From Cryptomeria japonica (Eukaryota; Streptophyta; Pinopsida; Cupressales; Cupressaceae), in assembly GCF_030272615.1 (NCBI RefSeq), contig NC_081415.1, forward strand, positions 189,314,270 to 189,378,269: a stretch of DNA of 64,000 bases, in the 5' to 3' direction. Position numbers and translations under genes: made by a program. The notes beneath the pieces were generated by a model, which saw only the letters and a program-made list of their open reading frames with translations, was not told the DNA's origin and searched no databases. Below are positions 11,448-23,849 of the stretch, in pieces. How positions within the stretch are numbered: position 1 is the first letter of the stretch; each line of letters opens with the position of its first letter.

Positions 11448-12830
11448 GAGAGCATTTTGTATACTTTGATATTGTCATTTTGGACTGTACCTTGGATGGC
11501 TCTTGGTAGCCGATATTTTGGACTTCATTGTACTCTGATACATGTATGTTTTTGGCAATATGATAGGATATATGAGGAGATCCCATATTTGTTGCTGATA
11601 TGCATTTTGATGATATGTATGGATGGTATGCAGGATGATGATCTTATGATTTATGCTTAGATGGATACTTATACTTGCTATATGTATGTGTTTATGAGAT
11701 GATTCTTATATGCATGTTTCGTGATGATTTATTCTTACATGATGTCTATATGTATTTTTTATGAATGGGATGCTAACATGTGGATGCAGGTTGATGTGCA
11801 TGATTTGATGTCATGCCTTATGTGTGTGGTGCCATGATGATTATGTATGCATAATGAAATGATGATTATGATGGTACTTTGGATTTTATGTTTGATGAGA
11901 TAATGAGATAATGATATGCAATGATGTTATGATATAATGCGTTAAATGAATGATTTATATATGTAAATGTATCTAGATGTTTGTTAAAAGAATGTAACAT
12001 GGATAAACAAATGTAAAGTACAAATGATTAAATGATGATTTCTAAATGAACGTATATGGATAATATATGAACCTATGTGGAAACAAATGGTTTTGTTTAT
12101 GATTCTAAATGGCGAAAAATATGATGAAGTGAAATGATAATGTAATGATAATGCAACTCATGGGTAACGAATAACTGCACCTTAATGCAAATAAAAAGTA
12201 GAATGAATGCATTTGTAATGAATCCTAAATGAAATAAAATGAATGATTATAAAAATATACTAGATGGATATAATCAATGCACTTGTCTAATGGATAGATA
12301 AATAAATGTATGCAACTATGGGAATCTAAACAAATGTATGGTAAATAAGTCTAAATGATAATAAATGATGAGTTGTAAATGATACTAAATGAATGCATAG
12401 TAAATGGCTAATGATAGTAAATACAAATAAGGACAATTTTATCATATAAATGAATCTAAATGTCATGATTATGCAATGATGAAATGATATAATGAGACTA
12501 ATGCCAATAAATGATAATAAACTATATGTAGTTAAATGTAATTAAATGATATGAAATGCACTCTATGCCAATGCAACTAAATGTAATGATGATGTGATTA
12601 TGATAGGTGAATGCAAGGTTGTTTAGACTTTGCATGATGTAGTGATGATGTATCAGAGCACTTTGTCGTGATTGTATCCAAGACCAACTCATTTTTCCAT
12701 AACTTCTCATATTAATCTTGTTCACAGTTGCATACAAAATCATGCATATGAATAATGAATGATTTAAATGGATAAGTGATATGCAATAGAATGCAATATA
12801 AACAAATGAGATGGAATGACGATCCATAGT
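11448..12830. repeat. Low-complexity ATGA/AATG-rich tract
   Basis: After the PMD gene stop the plus strand becomes a loose mixture of atgatg, aatgat, aaatg and ataaatg words, densest from about 11700 to 12800. It gives only spurious ORFs. It probably derives from expansion of ATG/ATGA short repeats in the element's 3' internal region. Confidence 0.6.
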
Positions 12831-14182
12831 GCTTTATTTTCATCATTGAGCTTAAAAATGTTATAAGAAAATACAAGCCACTTGATATAATGATTCAAGA
12901 TGACTTGAGTATTCCTTACATGGATTTTTGATATAGCAAGTTAATACAGGCAACTTGATATAATAGATCAAGTTGAACCTGAGTATTTCAAGGATTATCT
13001 CCTTTCATGCATGACTTGGAACATCCTCCTTGATCTTTTGTCGATCATATCTTGAGACAAGTTCATACTGTAATAAGAGATAAACCATTATCGAGCTTGG
13101 ATGAGGTAGTAGGAACCAAAGATGGAGCATTGTACCTGCAAGCAAACAACATATATAAAGAATAAAGAATATGGACCCTCGATAATGGTTCATGCTCATA
13201 TGGTCAAGGTATACATTGTAGTCAGCAAGCCATAGTGATCCATGACTATATGTTTGCATATGATCACATAGCTTAGTGAACTTCCCACGTAGACACCATT
13301 AGTACATGCCCCAGAATTTCATCAGAATAATTCGTAGAAGACATACAAATAATGCTTAGGAACCATCCCGGCCACTCTAATCATTTTGTGGATATCCCGG
13401 AGTAGCGTAGGAACCTGATATAAATGAATAAATAACCTACAAACCAACCAAGTACTTGATAGCTTAAACATAATTTTCTTGTCAAAGAAAAATGTCATCT
13501 TGTCTTTGTTTTGATAAGGAAGGATGCATCCTTGTTAAGATAGTTTGTGTGTTGATTGTCAATTGTTTGTTTGATCGGAGAAGTGGTCATCTTTTGAGTA
13601 TTTCAAAATGTTTGTTTGGTATTTACTTGGATGCATATGTTAAAGGCATTACCATGTTTTTATTTGATTTTTGATGTTTTATGATGTTTTTGTTTTTTTG
13701 GATTATTTATTTATTTATTTGTTTTTTTGGATTTTTGGTGAGACAATTTTCCAATGTTTTTGGTGTTTTGAATGAAGAACTCAATGAATCATAAGTAATG
13801 CAGAATCCACTTCCACCAATAGGTTAAAGGCATTGCCCCCTTTTTAGACATGACTAGGAAAGAGCGGGATGTAAGACGCATGAAGTACTATCCTTGATTG
13901 CAGATCAATAACAAGCCATGGTTTTGGACAGATGAATGAATGGATGAAATGAATGTGATCACAAAAAGTCTGAAAGACAATGAAGCCATAGCCTTTACGA
14001 GTGGCGCCTGTTTGCCAGGTTTTCACCATCACACTTACCCAAGGTGCCACCGGAGTGGTTGTTCACTGTTTGGATGCATGATTTTTCTTTACTATTTTGA
14101 CGTTTTGTATTTTCTTCAGGACATTTTCTGAATGTTTTTGGTGTTTTTCTGGTATGTAGGGGAGTCTGATGCTCTGTGCAGC
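12831..14182. other. Tat element 3' internal region, no gene seen
   Basis: Sequence between the AATG-rich tract and the integrase stop codon. A T-rich stretch at 13680-13740 (tttttgg and ttatttatt repeats) is notable. The short frames show no domain. It may be the 3' non-coding part of pol. Confidence 0.4.
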
Positions 14183-15283
14183 TTATGTATAAAACTGTTT
14201 GAGGTGCATGTTGTTGATTGGATCTGCTAGCGGTTCTCCTTCTGAAGTAGCCAATTGATATGCCCCAGACCCAAATACAACATTGATAACATATGGACCC
14301 CGCCAATTTGATTCAAAATTTCCCTGATGTTCTCTGTTTGGTTGGTTACGAGGATTCTCTCGAAGAACAAGATCACCTACCTCAAATGTGTGAGGTCTAA
14401 CTTGATGATTATAGCTTCTGCTCATGCGTTGTTGATAGGCTTTGAGGTGATTGTATGTAGCTTGTCGTTTCTCATCAAGTAGCTCTAAATCTTGGAGACA
14501 TGATACTCTATATGCTTTGTCATCTATGAGATTATTCAAGGAAACCCATAGTGATGGTATCTCAACCTTAATAGGTAAGATAGCTTCTGCACCATAGACC
14601 AGTGAGTAGGGAGTTGCGCCTGTAGGGGTTCGAATGCTAGTTCGGTATGCCCATAGTGCTGGATTCAATTGAACATGCCAATCATGACCGACATCATTGA
14701 CTATTTTCTTGAGGATTCTTAATATGTTCTTGTTTGATGCTTTGGCCTGACCATTTCCTTGTGGGTAATAGGGAGTGGAAAAGCGGTGTTGGATGTGAAA
14801 CTTCTCATAGAGCTCACGGACATCCTAATTTTTGAATAGAAGACCGTTATTTGTGATGATGGACATGGGTACACCATACTGGTAGATGATGTAATTGATG
14901 ATGAATGAGGCGATCTACTTGCTAGTGACTTGGGTAAGTGGAACAGCTTCGATCCACTTTGTGAAGTATTCGATGGCGGTAATAATGAATTTGTGGCCGT
15001 TGGATGAAGATGGATGGATTTTACCCACAAGGTCAAGTCCCCATTGACAAAAAGGCCATGGTGTTGTGATTGGTTGCAATTCCTGTGCTGGTGCATGTAT
15101 TAGGTCTCCATGAACTTGACATTTCTTGCACTTTTTGACAAAATAGTAGGAGTCTTTTTCCATGGAAGGCCAATAGTATCCAGCGCAGATGATCTTCTTG
15201 GCTAGTGAAGGACCGCTTGAGTGAGTCCCACAAATTCCTTCATGTACCTCTTCCAAGGCCTTTATTATCTCATCTTGTTCCAA
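14183..15283 (-). pseudogene. Integrase (Ty3/Gypsy, Tat type), catalytically broken
   Basis: The N-terminal zinc-binding domain has both His (VHEGICGTH) and both Cys (KKCKKCQ). The core begins with WPFCQWGLDLVGKI, which holds the first catalytic Asp. The second catalytic Asp is changed: TNNG stands in place of the usual TDNG near 14850. The catalytic Glu is Lys in GNGQAKASNK near 14750. A stop also falls in the core. The C-terminal part (14183-14668) is open and has the usual WRGPYVI module and a QFYT end. Integrase joins element DNA to the host chromosome; two of three DDE residues are gone, so this copy cannot. Both catalytic changes are G-to-A on the element strand. Confidence 0.9.
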
Positions 15284-15343
15284 ACATCGAAGGAGAGTAC
15301 CATCAAGACTGCGTCGATATAGGGTTTCAGCAATAATGGTATA

Positions 15344-16120
15344 TCAAGCGGTTTGGCGAATGAAGGTTTTACGTTGGTTTTTTGATTGGTTGGGAGGAAG
15401 TGTGTGATCATGGAGGTAGGTGTAGAACTCACCGTACCATGGGGATTCAGAATTGACAAGGCGACATATCATCTTAGATTCAATGATATCATAAGCGGGA
15501 ACCCAAAGCTGTTCGACCAAGAACTCGTAGCGTGTTGAATTTTGTGGAAGATCTAGGAGAGATGCAATGGTAGCCATAGCGTCAACAACTTGATTTTGAT
15601 CTCTGGGTATCTGCTCAAAGGTGATAGTAGTAAATGATGCCTTTAAATTGTCCACCATTTGCTTGTACGGCATGAGTTTATCTTCCTCGGTCTGATATTC
15701 ATCTGTTACTTGTCGAATGACCAATTGAGAGTCACCATATATCTGTAACTCTTTCAATTTCCATTGTATGGCTAGTCTGAGTCCTATGATCAAGGCCTCA
15801 TATTCTGCTATGTTGTTTGTACATGGAAATGTTAGCCTGTAAGACTTCAGGATGTTGTCACCTTGAGGTGTGATAAATAGAATGCCTGCCCCCAAGCCAT
15901 GCCTAGTGTATGAACCATCAAAGTTTAGTTTCCATGGTTGTGCTGCTATGATCATGAATATCTCTTCATCTGGAAAATTGGAAACGAGAGGATGATCGCC
16001 CATGAGTGGTGCATTGACCAACTGATCTGCAATAACTTGTCCTTTGATAGCCTTATGGTCCACATACTCGATGTCAAATTCACTTAGAATCATCACCCAT
16101 TTGGCCAAGCGGCATGTCAA
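15344..16120 (-). CDS. Archaeal-type RNase H domain of the Tat polyprotein
   Basis: A 258-codon open segment. After a link ending DHKAIKGQVIADQL comes an RNase H fold with all expected acidic residues: NFDGSYT (Asp), NNIAEYEAL (Glu), IYGDSQLV (Asp) and VVDAMATI (Asp). A second RNase H of this type between RT-RNaseH and integrase is characteristic of Tat-lineage elements. It would degrade the RNA strand during reverse transcription. The reading frame is intact here, although the polyprotein is broken on both sides. Confidence 0.9.
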   Translation of the reverse strand: MTCRLAKWVMILSEFDIEYVDHKAIKGQVIADQLVNAPLMGDHPLVSNFPDEEIFMIIAAQPWKLNFDGSYTRHGLGAGILFITPQGDNILKSYRLTFPCTNNIAEYEALIIGLRLAIQWKLKELQIYGDSQLVIRQVTDEYQTEEDKLMPYKQMVDNLKASFTTITFEQIPRDQNQVVDAMATIASLLDLPQNSTRYEFLVEQLWVPAYDIIESKMICRLVNSESPWYGEFYTYLHDHTLPPNQSKNQRKTFIRQTA

Positions 16121-16234
16121 TCCTGCTTTGCTGAGTAAGTACTTTAGTGGATCGATTTTTGCAATGAGCTATACTTTATGTGTCAACAGATAGTACCTCA
16201 ATTTAGTAGCTGCCAAGATTACTGCTAGGCAAGC

Positions 16235-17449
16235 TCACTCAATAAGTGTGTGATTGAGTTCATAGCCAACTAGTGTGCGAGAGATGTAGTAAACAACACA
16301 CTCTTTCCCTTCTGCATTGTGTTGTGCCAATAGTACACCCAATGTTGTACTTGTTGCTAAAATATAGAGCAATAGAGGTCTACTTGGATCTGGTGGGATC
16401 AACAATGGTGTATTCATGAGATAATCTTTAAGCATCTAGAATGCTTGCTGGCATTTGGTATCCCATTGAAAGTGGATGTTTTTGTGTAATAGATGTGTAA
16501 AAGGATGACACTTATCTACCAGTTGTACAATGAATCTTCGGATGGATTGTAGTCGTCCTTGTAATGTCCTTAGTTGACTGATGTTCTTTGGAGGTAGCAT
16601 GTCCATGATTGCTTTGACCTTTGTTGGATCGACCTCAATGCCTTTGCTTAAGATAATGTATCCTAGAAGTTTCCCCGAGGTTACTCAAAAGACACATTTC
16701 TTTGGGTTGAGTCGCACATGATATTGTTCCAGTCTGTCAAAGATTTTCTCTAATATTTCTAGATGACTTTCTCTTGTGAGTGATTTTGCCAATAAGTCAT
16801 CAACATAATCTTCCATTATGGTATGCATCATGTCATGGAAGATGGTGGTCATTGCTCTTTGATAGGTCATTCCTGCATTCTTTAGACCAAAAGGCATTAC
16901 ATTCCAGTAGTATGTTCCTCATGGACATGTGAAGGTCATCTTATGTTGATCTTCTAGTGTGATCTTTATCTGGTTGTACCCAGAAAATCCATCCATGAGT
17001 GAAAGCATGGCATGTCTTGCTGTTAGGTCCACTATTATGTCGATGTTTGGTAGGGTGAAGCCATCTTTAGGAAATGCTTTGTTCAGACATTTGAAGTCAG
17101 TACAAATACGGATGCCCCCATTTGGTTTGCCGACAGGCACAATATTGGAGAGCCAATTTGCATAATCAATTGGTCTAATGAAACCAACATCTAGGAGTTT
17201 CTTAAGTTCTGCTTTGACGAGTACTGTAATCTGGGGATGCATCTTGCAAAGCTTCTGCTTGACAGGATTAGTTCCTTCTACTATGGTGAGATGATACATG
17301 ACTAAATTAGGATCAAGACCAGGCATGTCTGCATATGACCATGCAAAGTTGATTTGATGCTTTTTGAAGAATTCGACAAACTTAGGCTGTTCCTCTAGAG
17401 TTAAAAGAGATGCCAGATGTATGTGGTGAGGAGTTTCAAGAGTCCCCAC
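16235..17449 (-). pseudogene. Reverse transcriptase and RNase H
   Basis: The RT fingers and palm run from 17449 down: LKKLLDVGFIRPIDYANWLS, VPVGKPNGGIRICTDFKCLN, FTLPNIDIIVD, and LSLMDGFSGYNQIKI with a catalytic Asp. An in-frame TGA near 16918 stands where a Trp is expected. The palm continues with MPFGLKNAGMTYQRAM and the YVDD box (16796-16807). The first RNase H follows, broken, with CVVYYISRTLVGYELNHTLIE at its centre (16235-16435) and a stop after it. The motifs are clearly Ty3/Gypsy. The enzyme would make element cDNA from its RNA; stops make this copy inactive. Confidence 0.92.
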
Positions 17450-17494
17450 GTTGTATTATTTTGTCTCTTCAATAAGAATCGTTGATCGTTCCTA

Positions 17495-18835
17495 CTATGT
17501 ACTAGAGAGGAGAATGTCAAACCTTTCATCCTCAAGCGCCTCAAAGAGGTTTTCACCATTGGAAACATTCTTTATTTTTGCTTTTGTGGGATCAAACAGT
17601 GCCACAGTGTGGTTTTCACTGGAAGATCCATGTTTTATTGTTATATTTTTGCAGCTGAAAGGTTTGGCATCCACCCCGAAGTATGCTATGCTATTAAGTT
17701 CTATGGCGAATCCATCTTTGTGATCCCCGCTTGGTATGTTATCTCGTAGTTCCAAAAAGTCAATGATCGCCTCATCATTTTGGAAGTGGTCAAGGCATGG
17801 GGGATTAGGTTGGTTCCATTCGATGAGTTTAGGATGGATGATGGGCATTACCTCATCGATTAAGTTAAGTTAGTTAGATGTGTCAATGAGGGTTAAGACG
17901 TTGTGGTGAAGGTCGTTGATGGTACTCTCCCTGTCAGAATCAGGCGTAGGATGTGACGTAGGGTCTGTGGAAGATGTGTCCAGTTCAGGAACCCAAGAGG
18001 TCTTTATATTTGTTTCTCCATAAATAGGGATGTCTTTGTGAGGTGGAGGTGGTGATGCATCTTCCTCATCTGAAGTGTTAAGCTGTATCGAATCAAATTC
18101 CCACTCATGCGAGTCGGTCTCTGAGTCACTTTCCAGTAGCCGATTACTGTACCATACTGGGATATCTTTTGAGTTAAATACTGCAGGTGTGATTGGTTGA
18201 TGTACCTTTGTAGATGAAATGATCGATGCTGCAGGAAGAATTATGGGGATCAATGAATCCGATACAGGGAGTATTGGTAGTGTTGAATTTGCAGCTTCTG
18301 TTGGAATTGTCGGTGTTGTTGATACTGCTAGGAATTCTAATATAGTTGCTCCTGCTAAGGGTGCTATTGATGTTATTGTTGTTGCTAATGGCGTTGCTGG
18401 TTCAATTGGTGAGATGACTAGTGTTGCAGATGGTTTTGCTGGGATTTTTAGCCTTAATGGGATAGTTGCTATGATTTTTGTTGCTTCTTTTATAATCAAA
18501 GATGACCTCTTTGTAGTAGGTTGATATAGAGGTTTGTTGGGTTTCCCTTTAAATCCGAGCTTAGGAAGGGTCTCCTTTTGAAAGCCTAAGCCTATGTTAT
18601 CTTTGGGTTTTAATTTCAGCTGCAATGTCTCATGTCATCGTTGCTTACAAGGTCCTAAAGCACTTTGACCATGATATCCCATTCTTTGCATTATGAGAAG
18701 GTCTTTTCCATATTGATATGTGGGAAGCTTATCTTGTGGGATTTTCATGGTGATAGGATCTTTATAGATCCATTCTGCTAAGTCTTCATCTCTGGTTTCT
18801 TCTTCTTGACTCTTTCCAAGGATGAAAGGTGTCAA
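17495..18835 (-). pseudogene. Linker between protease and RT, with G-patch-like segment
   Basis: Three minus-strand pieces. Piece 18635-18835 holds LLIMQRMGYHGQSALGPC, resembling the G-patch-like segment that often follows the protease in Tat elements. Piece 17870-18625 contains NIGLGFQKET and then a long Pro/Thr/Ser/Ile-rich low-complexity stretch. Piece 17495-17848 leads into RT. The frames are separated by stops at 17849-17869 and about 18626. This part joins protease and polymerase in the polyprotein and has no known catalytic role. Confidence 0.6.
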
Positions 18836-18871
18836 AGTGCATGCCAGCTTGACCAGTGGCGTTTGAAGTAA

Positions 18872-19579
18872 CTATTGAGGTTTACCATGAGTTCTAGGAG
18901 AAGTGGTCATTTGTCTAGCATAAAAGAGTTGGCTTAGATTATACTCTCCAGGACCTTCCTCTGCTATTTTCATCTTGAGCTTCTCTTGCTTGGGTATAGT
19001 GGTGTTTAAACTGGAAAGAGAGGCTGGACTTATGTATGATGTGGATGAGATGGTGTCTCTGTTGTTGGGAACTATAATCTCTGGTTGATGACTGGTATTG
19101 TGACAATATGCAAAGGGGTTTGCATCACCCAGGATTGTGATTTCTACGCCATTATGCGGGAAATTGATACATTGATGGTAGGTGGATGGAACAGCTTGCA
19201 TGACGTGTATCCAAGGTCTTCCTAATAATAAATTGTATGGAAAAGGAAGGTCCAGAACTTGACAGATGATGTGTTTCACCATTGGGCCTACTCGGATTGG
19301 TAGCACAACATCTCCTTTGGATGAATGCTTTGCATCATCATAGTCTTTTATTGTTATCTTCTTGTGGGGATCCACTGATTCAATTGCATATCCCAATGCA
19401 GTGACCAATTGTAGTGTGCAGATATTCAGGCCTACTCCATTGTCAATCAAGACCCGCTTGATCCTATGCTGGTTGATAAACCCTTCAATATGGAGTGAGG
19501 CATTATGAGGTTGCTGGAAGGATGTGTTGTCACTTTCAGAGAAAGTGAGACAAGGTGATGACCTTAGACTTCCAACCAT
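18872..19579 (-). CDS. Retropepsin-type aspartic protease segment
   Basis: A 235-codon open frame. The protease core is around 19190-19480: KRVLIDNGVGLNIC carries the catalytic Asp in a D-N-G form of the usual D-T/S-G triad, and LLLGRPWIHVMQAVPSTYHQ is the hallmark region downstream in plant Gypsy proteases. D-N-G or D-G-G variants are seen in Tat-type elements. It would cut the Gag-Pol polyprotein. A stop separates it from the G-patch-like piece that follows. Confidence 0.85.
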   Translation of the reverse strand: MVGSLRSSPCLTFSESDNTSFQQPHNASLHIEGFINQHRIKRVLIDNGVGLNICTLQLVTALGYAIESVDPHKKITIKDYDDAKHSSKGDVVLPIRVGPMVKHIICQVLDLPFPYNLLLGRPWIHVMQAVPSTYHQCINFPHNGVEITILGDANPFAYCHNTSHQPEIIVPNNRDTISSTSYISPASLSSLNTTIPKQEKLKMKIAEEGPGEYNLSQLFYARQMTTSPRTHGKPQ

Positions 19580-19872
19580 GGCTTGGAACTGATCTGTATT
19601 TAGGTTTGCAGAAATGACACCTCTTGGAGAGCTTGATCCAAGATTGTTTTATGAGATGGAGACAAGTGCAATAGCTCTAAGATAGATATCAATGTGGGCA
19701 TTTTATTTAATTGGTCCACAAGGTTATACTGCTTTGGGATAGATGTGGTGCCTTATGGAGCTGCTTTTATGGTAATCTTGCCACGACGTGTAACAACATT
19801 GCAGTTGGAATTGGGATTTTTTATGGTAATAGTTGCAATTTGTTCACTGCCATCATATAGGTGATTCTTAGT

Positions 19873-21460
19873 CTAATTATATGTTGCTTGCGTATAATCA
19901 GTGGTATCTGTGTTTCTCCCTGAAGTGGAAGGTTCCCTTTGATCTTGTGATGGAAGTGGATTTTTGAACATGAGATGATCATTGTTGGTTGTCTTTAGGT
20001 TGTGTCCTTCGATTTCAATTTCACCTCGGTCAATAAGATCCTGAATAAGATCTTTCAATCTGTGACAATTTCTTGTCTTATGCCCTTTCCCTTGATGGAA
20101 ATCACAATGTTCAGTATCCCTCCACCATGAAGGTTCGACTTGAGGTTCATAATTTGATGTTTTGGGTAAGGTCACCAGATTTTGAGAAACCAACTGATGT
20201 AACACTGTTTCAATGGGTTCCCCTAAGGGAGTGTATGTTCGTTTTGGTTTAAAATTTTGCTGACCCTGTCTGGGTTCGTCGTTGCATCCTTGATTTGGAG
20301 GAGCAACTATGTTATTCTTGGGTGGGGGGGTCTGTTTAGAAAATTGGACCACAGGTTGTGCACTTTTGATAGTTCTTGCATCCACAACCCCATCATTGAC
20401 GACGTTTTTATTTTTGTTCCAAAACTTAGGCTTGTCACTATTGAAGCGTGGGCAAGGGCCATCCTTCGGTTCATTATATATCTTGATACGCCCTTTTTTG
20501 ATGAGAGCCCGTTCACATTTTAAACCTTTGGTAATCATGTCATTGACAGAGTCTGTGTCTTTTACATATAGGTGAAATTCCATTTCTTCGTTTAAGTTGG
20601 AAATAAATATTTCCACTAGTTCTTGTTCAGGTAACTGAAGAGAACGTCTACTAGACATTTGATGCCATCGTTGCAGAAAGACTGAAAATAGCTCACCTGG
20701 TTTTTGTTTAGTGATACATAGATCAACCATTGTGATATCACGTTCAATGTTGTGTGAGTAGTGTGCTAGGAACTTTTGGATGAGTTCTTCAAATGTCCTA
20801 ATACCACCTAGTAATCGGGAAAACTATGATGTGGTTGTTCCTCCCAAGATTTGGGGATATCCTTATATGCCACTTCTAGGCAAGCTGAATGGAATTCTCT
20901 AAAATGATCGCGAGGATCTCCTTTTCCTCTATACTTTTCAAACTTGGGTGTTTCAAACCCTCGTGGAAAAGGTGGCATATGTAGATTCCTATCAAAGGGA
21001 TAGGGACAAATGTCATTAAGTGAAAACTGACACCACTATGAAGTTGTTGGGCGAGTTTTTCAACTTGTTGCCGCAACATTTTTATTTCATTTGGAGGAGG
21101 AGGAGGTGGGGGATTACCTTGATGAAGGTTGTATCTGATGTGATCATGACCTCTTTCTTCCTCATTGCAACTTTGGCGTTCTAATGCTTGCCTTAGTTGT
21201 GCAACATTAAAGTCAGAGGGTAGTTTGGCTCCTTCTTGAGCAAGTCTTAAAAAGTGAGTATCGACATTGCTCCTGAGTATTTCATCAAATAGTCTATTAA
21301 AGAGAGGGTTGTGTTGTGCCCTTTCTATTGCTGCAAGAGTAGGAGTACTTGGATTTTCGTCATTTATGTTTCCTCCCAGGGCTTCTTGGAATTCATTGAT
21401 ATTTTCCTCCTCTTCTTCCTCAATTTCTTGTTGTCTAGACCATGATCTGGTATGAGCCAT
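19873..21460 (-). pseudogene. Gag (Tat-type), frameshifted
   Basis: I choose the ATG at 21460 (MAHTRSWSRQQEIEEEEEE) because the 35 upstream codons look non-coding. The N-terminal part (20876-21460) is acidic and then Pro-rich (GNPPPPPPPNEIKMLRQQVE). A frameshift near 21000 breaks the central capsid-like region, where PPFPRGFETPKFEKY is readable in another frame. From 20730 to 19873 the frame is open, with FLQRWHQMSSR and a zinc knuckle CDFHQGKGHKTRNC followed by RLKDLIQDLIDRGEI, a pattern typical of Tat-lineage Gag. Gag packages element RNA into virus-like particles. This copy is broken. Confidence 0.88.
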
Positions 21461-23562
21461 TTTGTTTATAAGTTTTTGTTGAAGTTGGGTGAAAATGATG
21501 ATGAGTTGTTGATGAAATGAGAGATTTATGTTTGGTGGAGTGTTTTGCATATGAATCTCTAGCACTAAAGGTAGATGTTACCAAAGTTCTTTCTTGAATT
21601 GCTTGTTGTGTTTGATTGACAAAGTGTGATGTGATAAGGTTTAGAGAGATCTGAGATGTGTTACAGACCCAACTACCTAGTAATGAGAGGATGCACTCAT
21701 AGACTAGTTTTAACCTGTGTAGAAATGCCTCTTAGGATGAGTTTATCCTAGATGTAGAGACAATCTAAAAAGTGATGTTTTTGTGTTTGATTCAAGCAAC
21801 ATCAAAATAGAACTTAGGACAAGAACCTCTTAATGTTTTGAGAGTTGAAAACGAATTGATGATGTGAATGTGGGAATGGATGAGATGCTAGCTTCAATAA
21901 AAACTTCGTGTGATATAGGGGACAAATTTTTCCTCTTCTCTTTTGGGAGTTGGTGGTTCTTCCCAAGCTACGTTATATGTGATGCAAATGTCTAGAAAGA
22001 AGTCAGGGTTGATCTTGCCTCCTTTGTTCTTGTGACAACTTAAATCATGATATTGCATAAAAGCTCAACGGTTTGGTTTAATGACTCTTGATCAAACTCG
22101 TTTGATTTCCCTTGAAGATAGAGACGCATGTGACGTAGAAAAGCTCTATGAGAGACAAAGATTTGTCTATTAAGATAGAAGAATTTCCTCCTTTTAATAA
22201 AAGCCTTTGAGCTCAATGGTCTTCTCTTCAAGTTGACATGTTGATGAAGATTCTTCTTTCTCAAGATGTGAAGAATGGTCATATAGTTTGACACTTTTGT
22301 TATTTGCACTTGTTTTTGATCTCTTATTTTTGAAAATGTTTGTGTTGGATGAATAATTGTTTTGGAATTGGATTTTATGATGTTTCTTTGACAAGAAAAC
22401 AAAGCAAGCACACAAACACAAGAATGTTGCCTCAAAAGGCACAAGTAAGTATGGGTCTAGATCAACCCAATCTTTTGAACTTTTTTATGACCCTTTCTTT
22501 TAAATGTATTTTAGGTATTTTTCAAAGCCTGAAGTCGGCTCAATTTGCATTGGTCTTGACCCAAAATGAAAACATTTCAAGCACTTTTTATCCCTAATGT
22601 CAAATGGCCAGTTGCGATAATTTCAGCCCACATCTTGATATTTCTTCAACTTTGGTACTACATACCTTATGAATCCCGTCGTGGCAGGTAAGGATGTGAT
22701 ATACTAAGTCTTGCACGAACATAACAAATAGATGATCCCTATGATGGGGGAGTCACCACTTTTATCGGGCTACAAGTAACCTTTCAAAAAGCTATATTTC
22801 TATTCAAGGAAATATGTATGGTGAGTATCTTGGGAGCAAAACCTTCTACGCTCTTGCACTAAATTTATCACAAATATCCTCAATCAATAGAATGAGTGGG
22901 CTACTACTTAGAGGTGTTTAGTATTTTTTGATGTTTTTGGACATAAGTTCATTCTGCAGTGACTCACTTAAGAGCCTTGTAACTTGTGGTGGGGCCCATT
23001 TGTCCTTTCGGCAAGTTACACTGTAGGAACAACTATACCCAAGGCTACAACTTTTGCTCACACCTGATTTCTATAGCGGCTCGAAGGATTTACTGCACAA
23101 GGTCGTTCCCAATAGTGATGTGTCTCTTGGCAGGCCTCTCTTAAAAATAGAAACTTGAGTGTTACTAACACTTTTCTCTTGCACCTAGGACCACGAAAGC
23201 CAAGGGAGAGGATAGTGTGTGTTAGAAGTAGGACCACTCGACAAACTCTTTTGCACAAGTGTGCCAAACATAAAATACACTTGTTCTTTTTAACTTGTCA
23301 TTGCAATGATGTTTTATCTATTTGGAGATGTTGCTCCAACATCCATGGTGTTCTTTTTATCCTTCAAAGGTAATATGTTGAGTAAACTAGGAAAAATGAA
23401 CTCTTGGTCAACTGGAATTGAAACACGTATGCATGAAGTAAATCGTTTTACAAAAATGAGACAAGTTGATTGTTCTTTTTACTTGCACAACAAGTTCAAG
23501 TGTTGATTGTGAATTTTTTAAAATTTGATGCAAGAAATGAGATTTTGCCTTGTCTTATTTTA

Positions 23563-23700
23563 AGCACCAAAATAAAGATTTGTTTCCTAACTTGCAAGTA
23601 AACAAAATTGTGTTGTGATTTTTAGAGCACCAAATGAAAGTTTGTTTCCTAAGTTGCAAGTAAACAAAATTGTGTTGTGATTTTTAGAGCACCAAATGAA
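23563..23700. repeat. 63-bp tandem duplication in the leader
   Basis: Two nearly identical units start at agcacc (23563 and 23626), sharing 'gtttcctaa' and 'ttgcaagtaaacaaaattg'. A third partial unit begins at 23688. Confidence 0.85.
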
Positions 23701-23849
23701 GTGTTTTTGATTGTTAAGTAACAAAAGGGTTAGTTTAAAACCTACACATGAAACGAAAAGTTAGTAAAATCCGAAAATATGGTGGGCTTCCACAAGCCTA
23801 ATTTTTTTATTATTATCGATTACAAGGCCTTTTTTTACAACGTTCTATT

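Noticed and set aside
16959-20575. Plus-strand ORFs of 68-101 codons within gag-pol
   Set aside because: They lie opposite clearly recognisable minus-strand RT, protease and Gag sequence.
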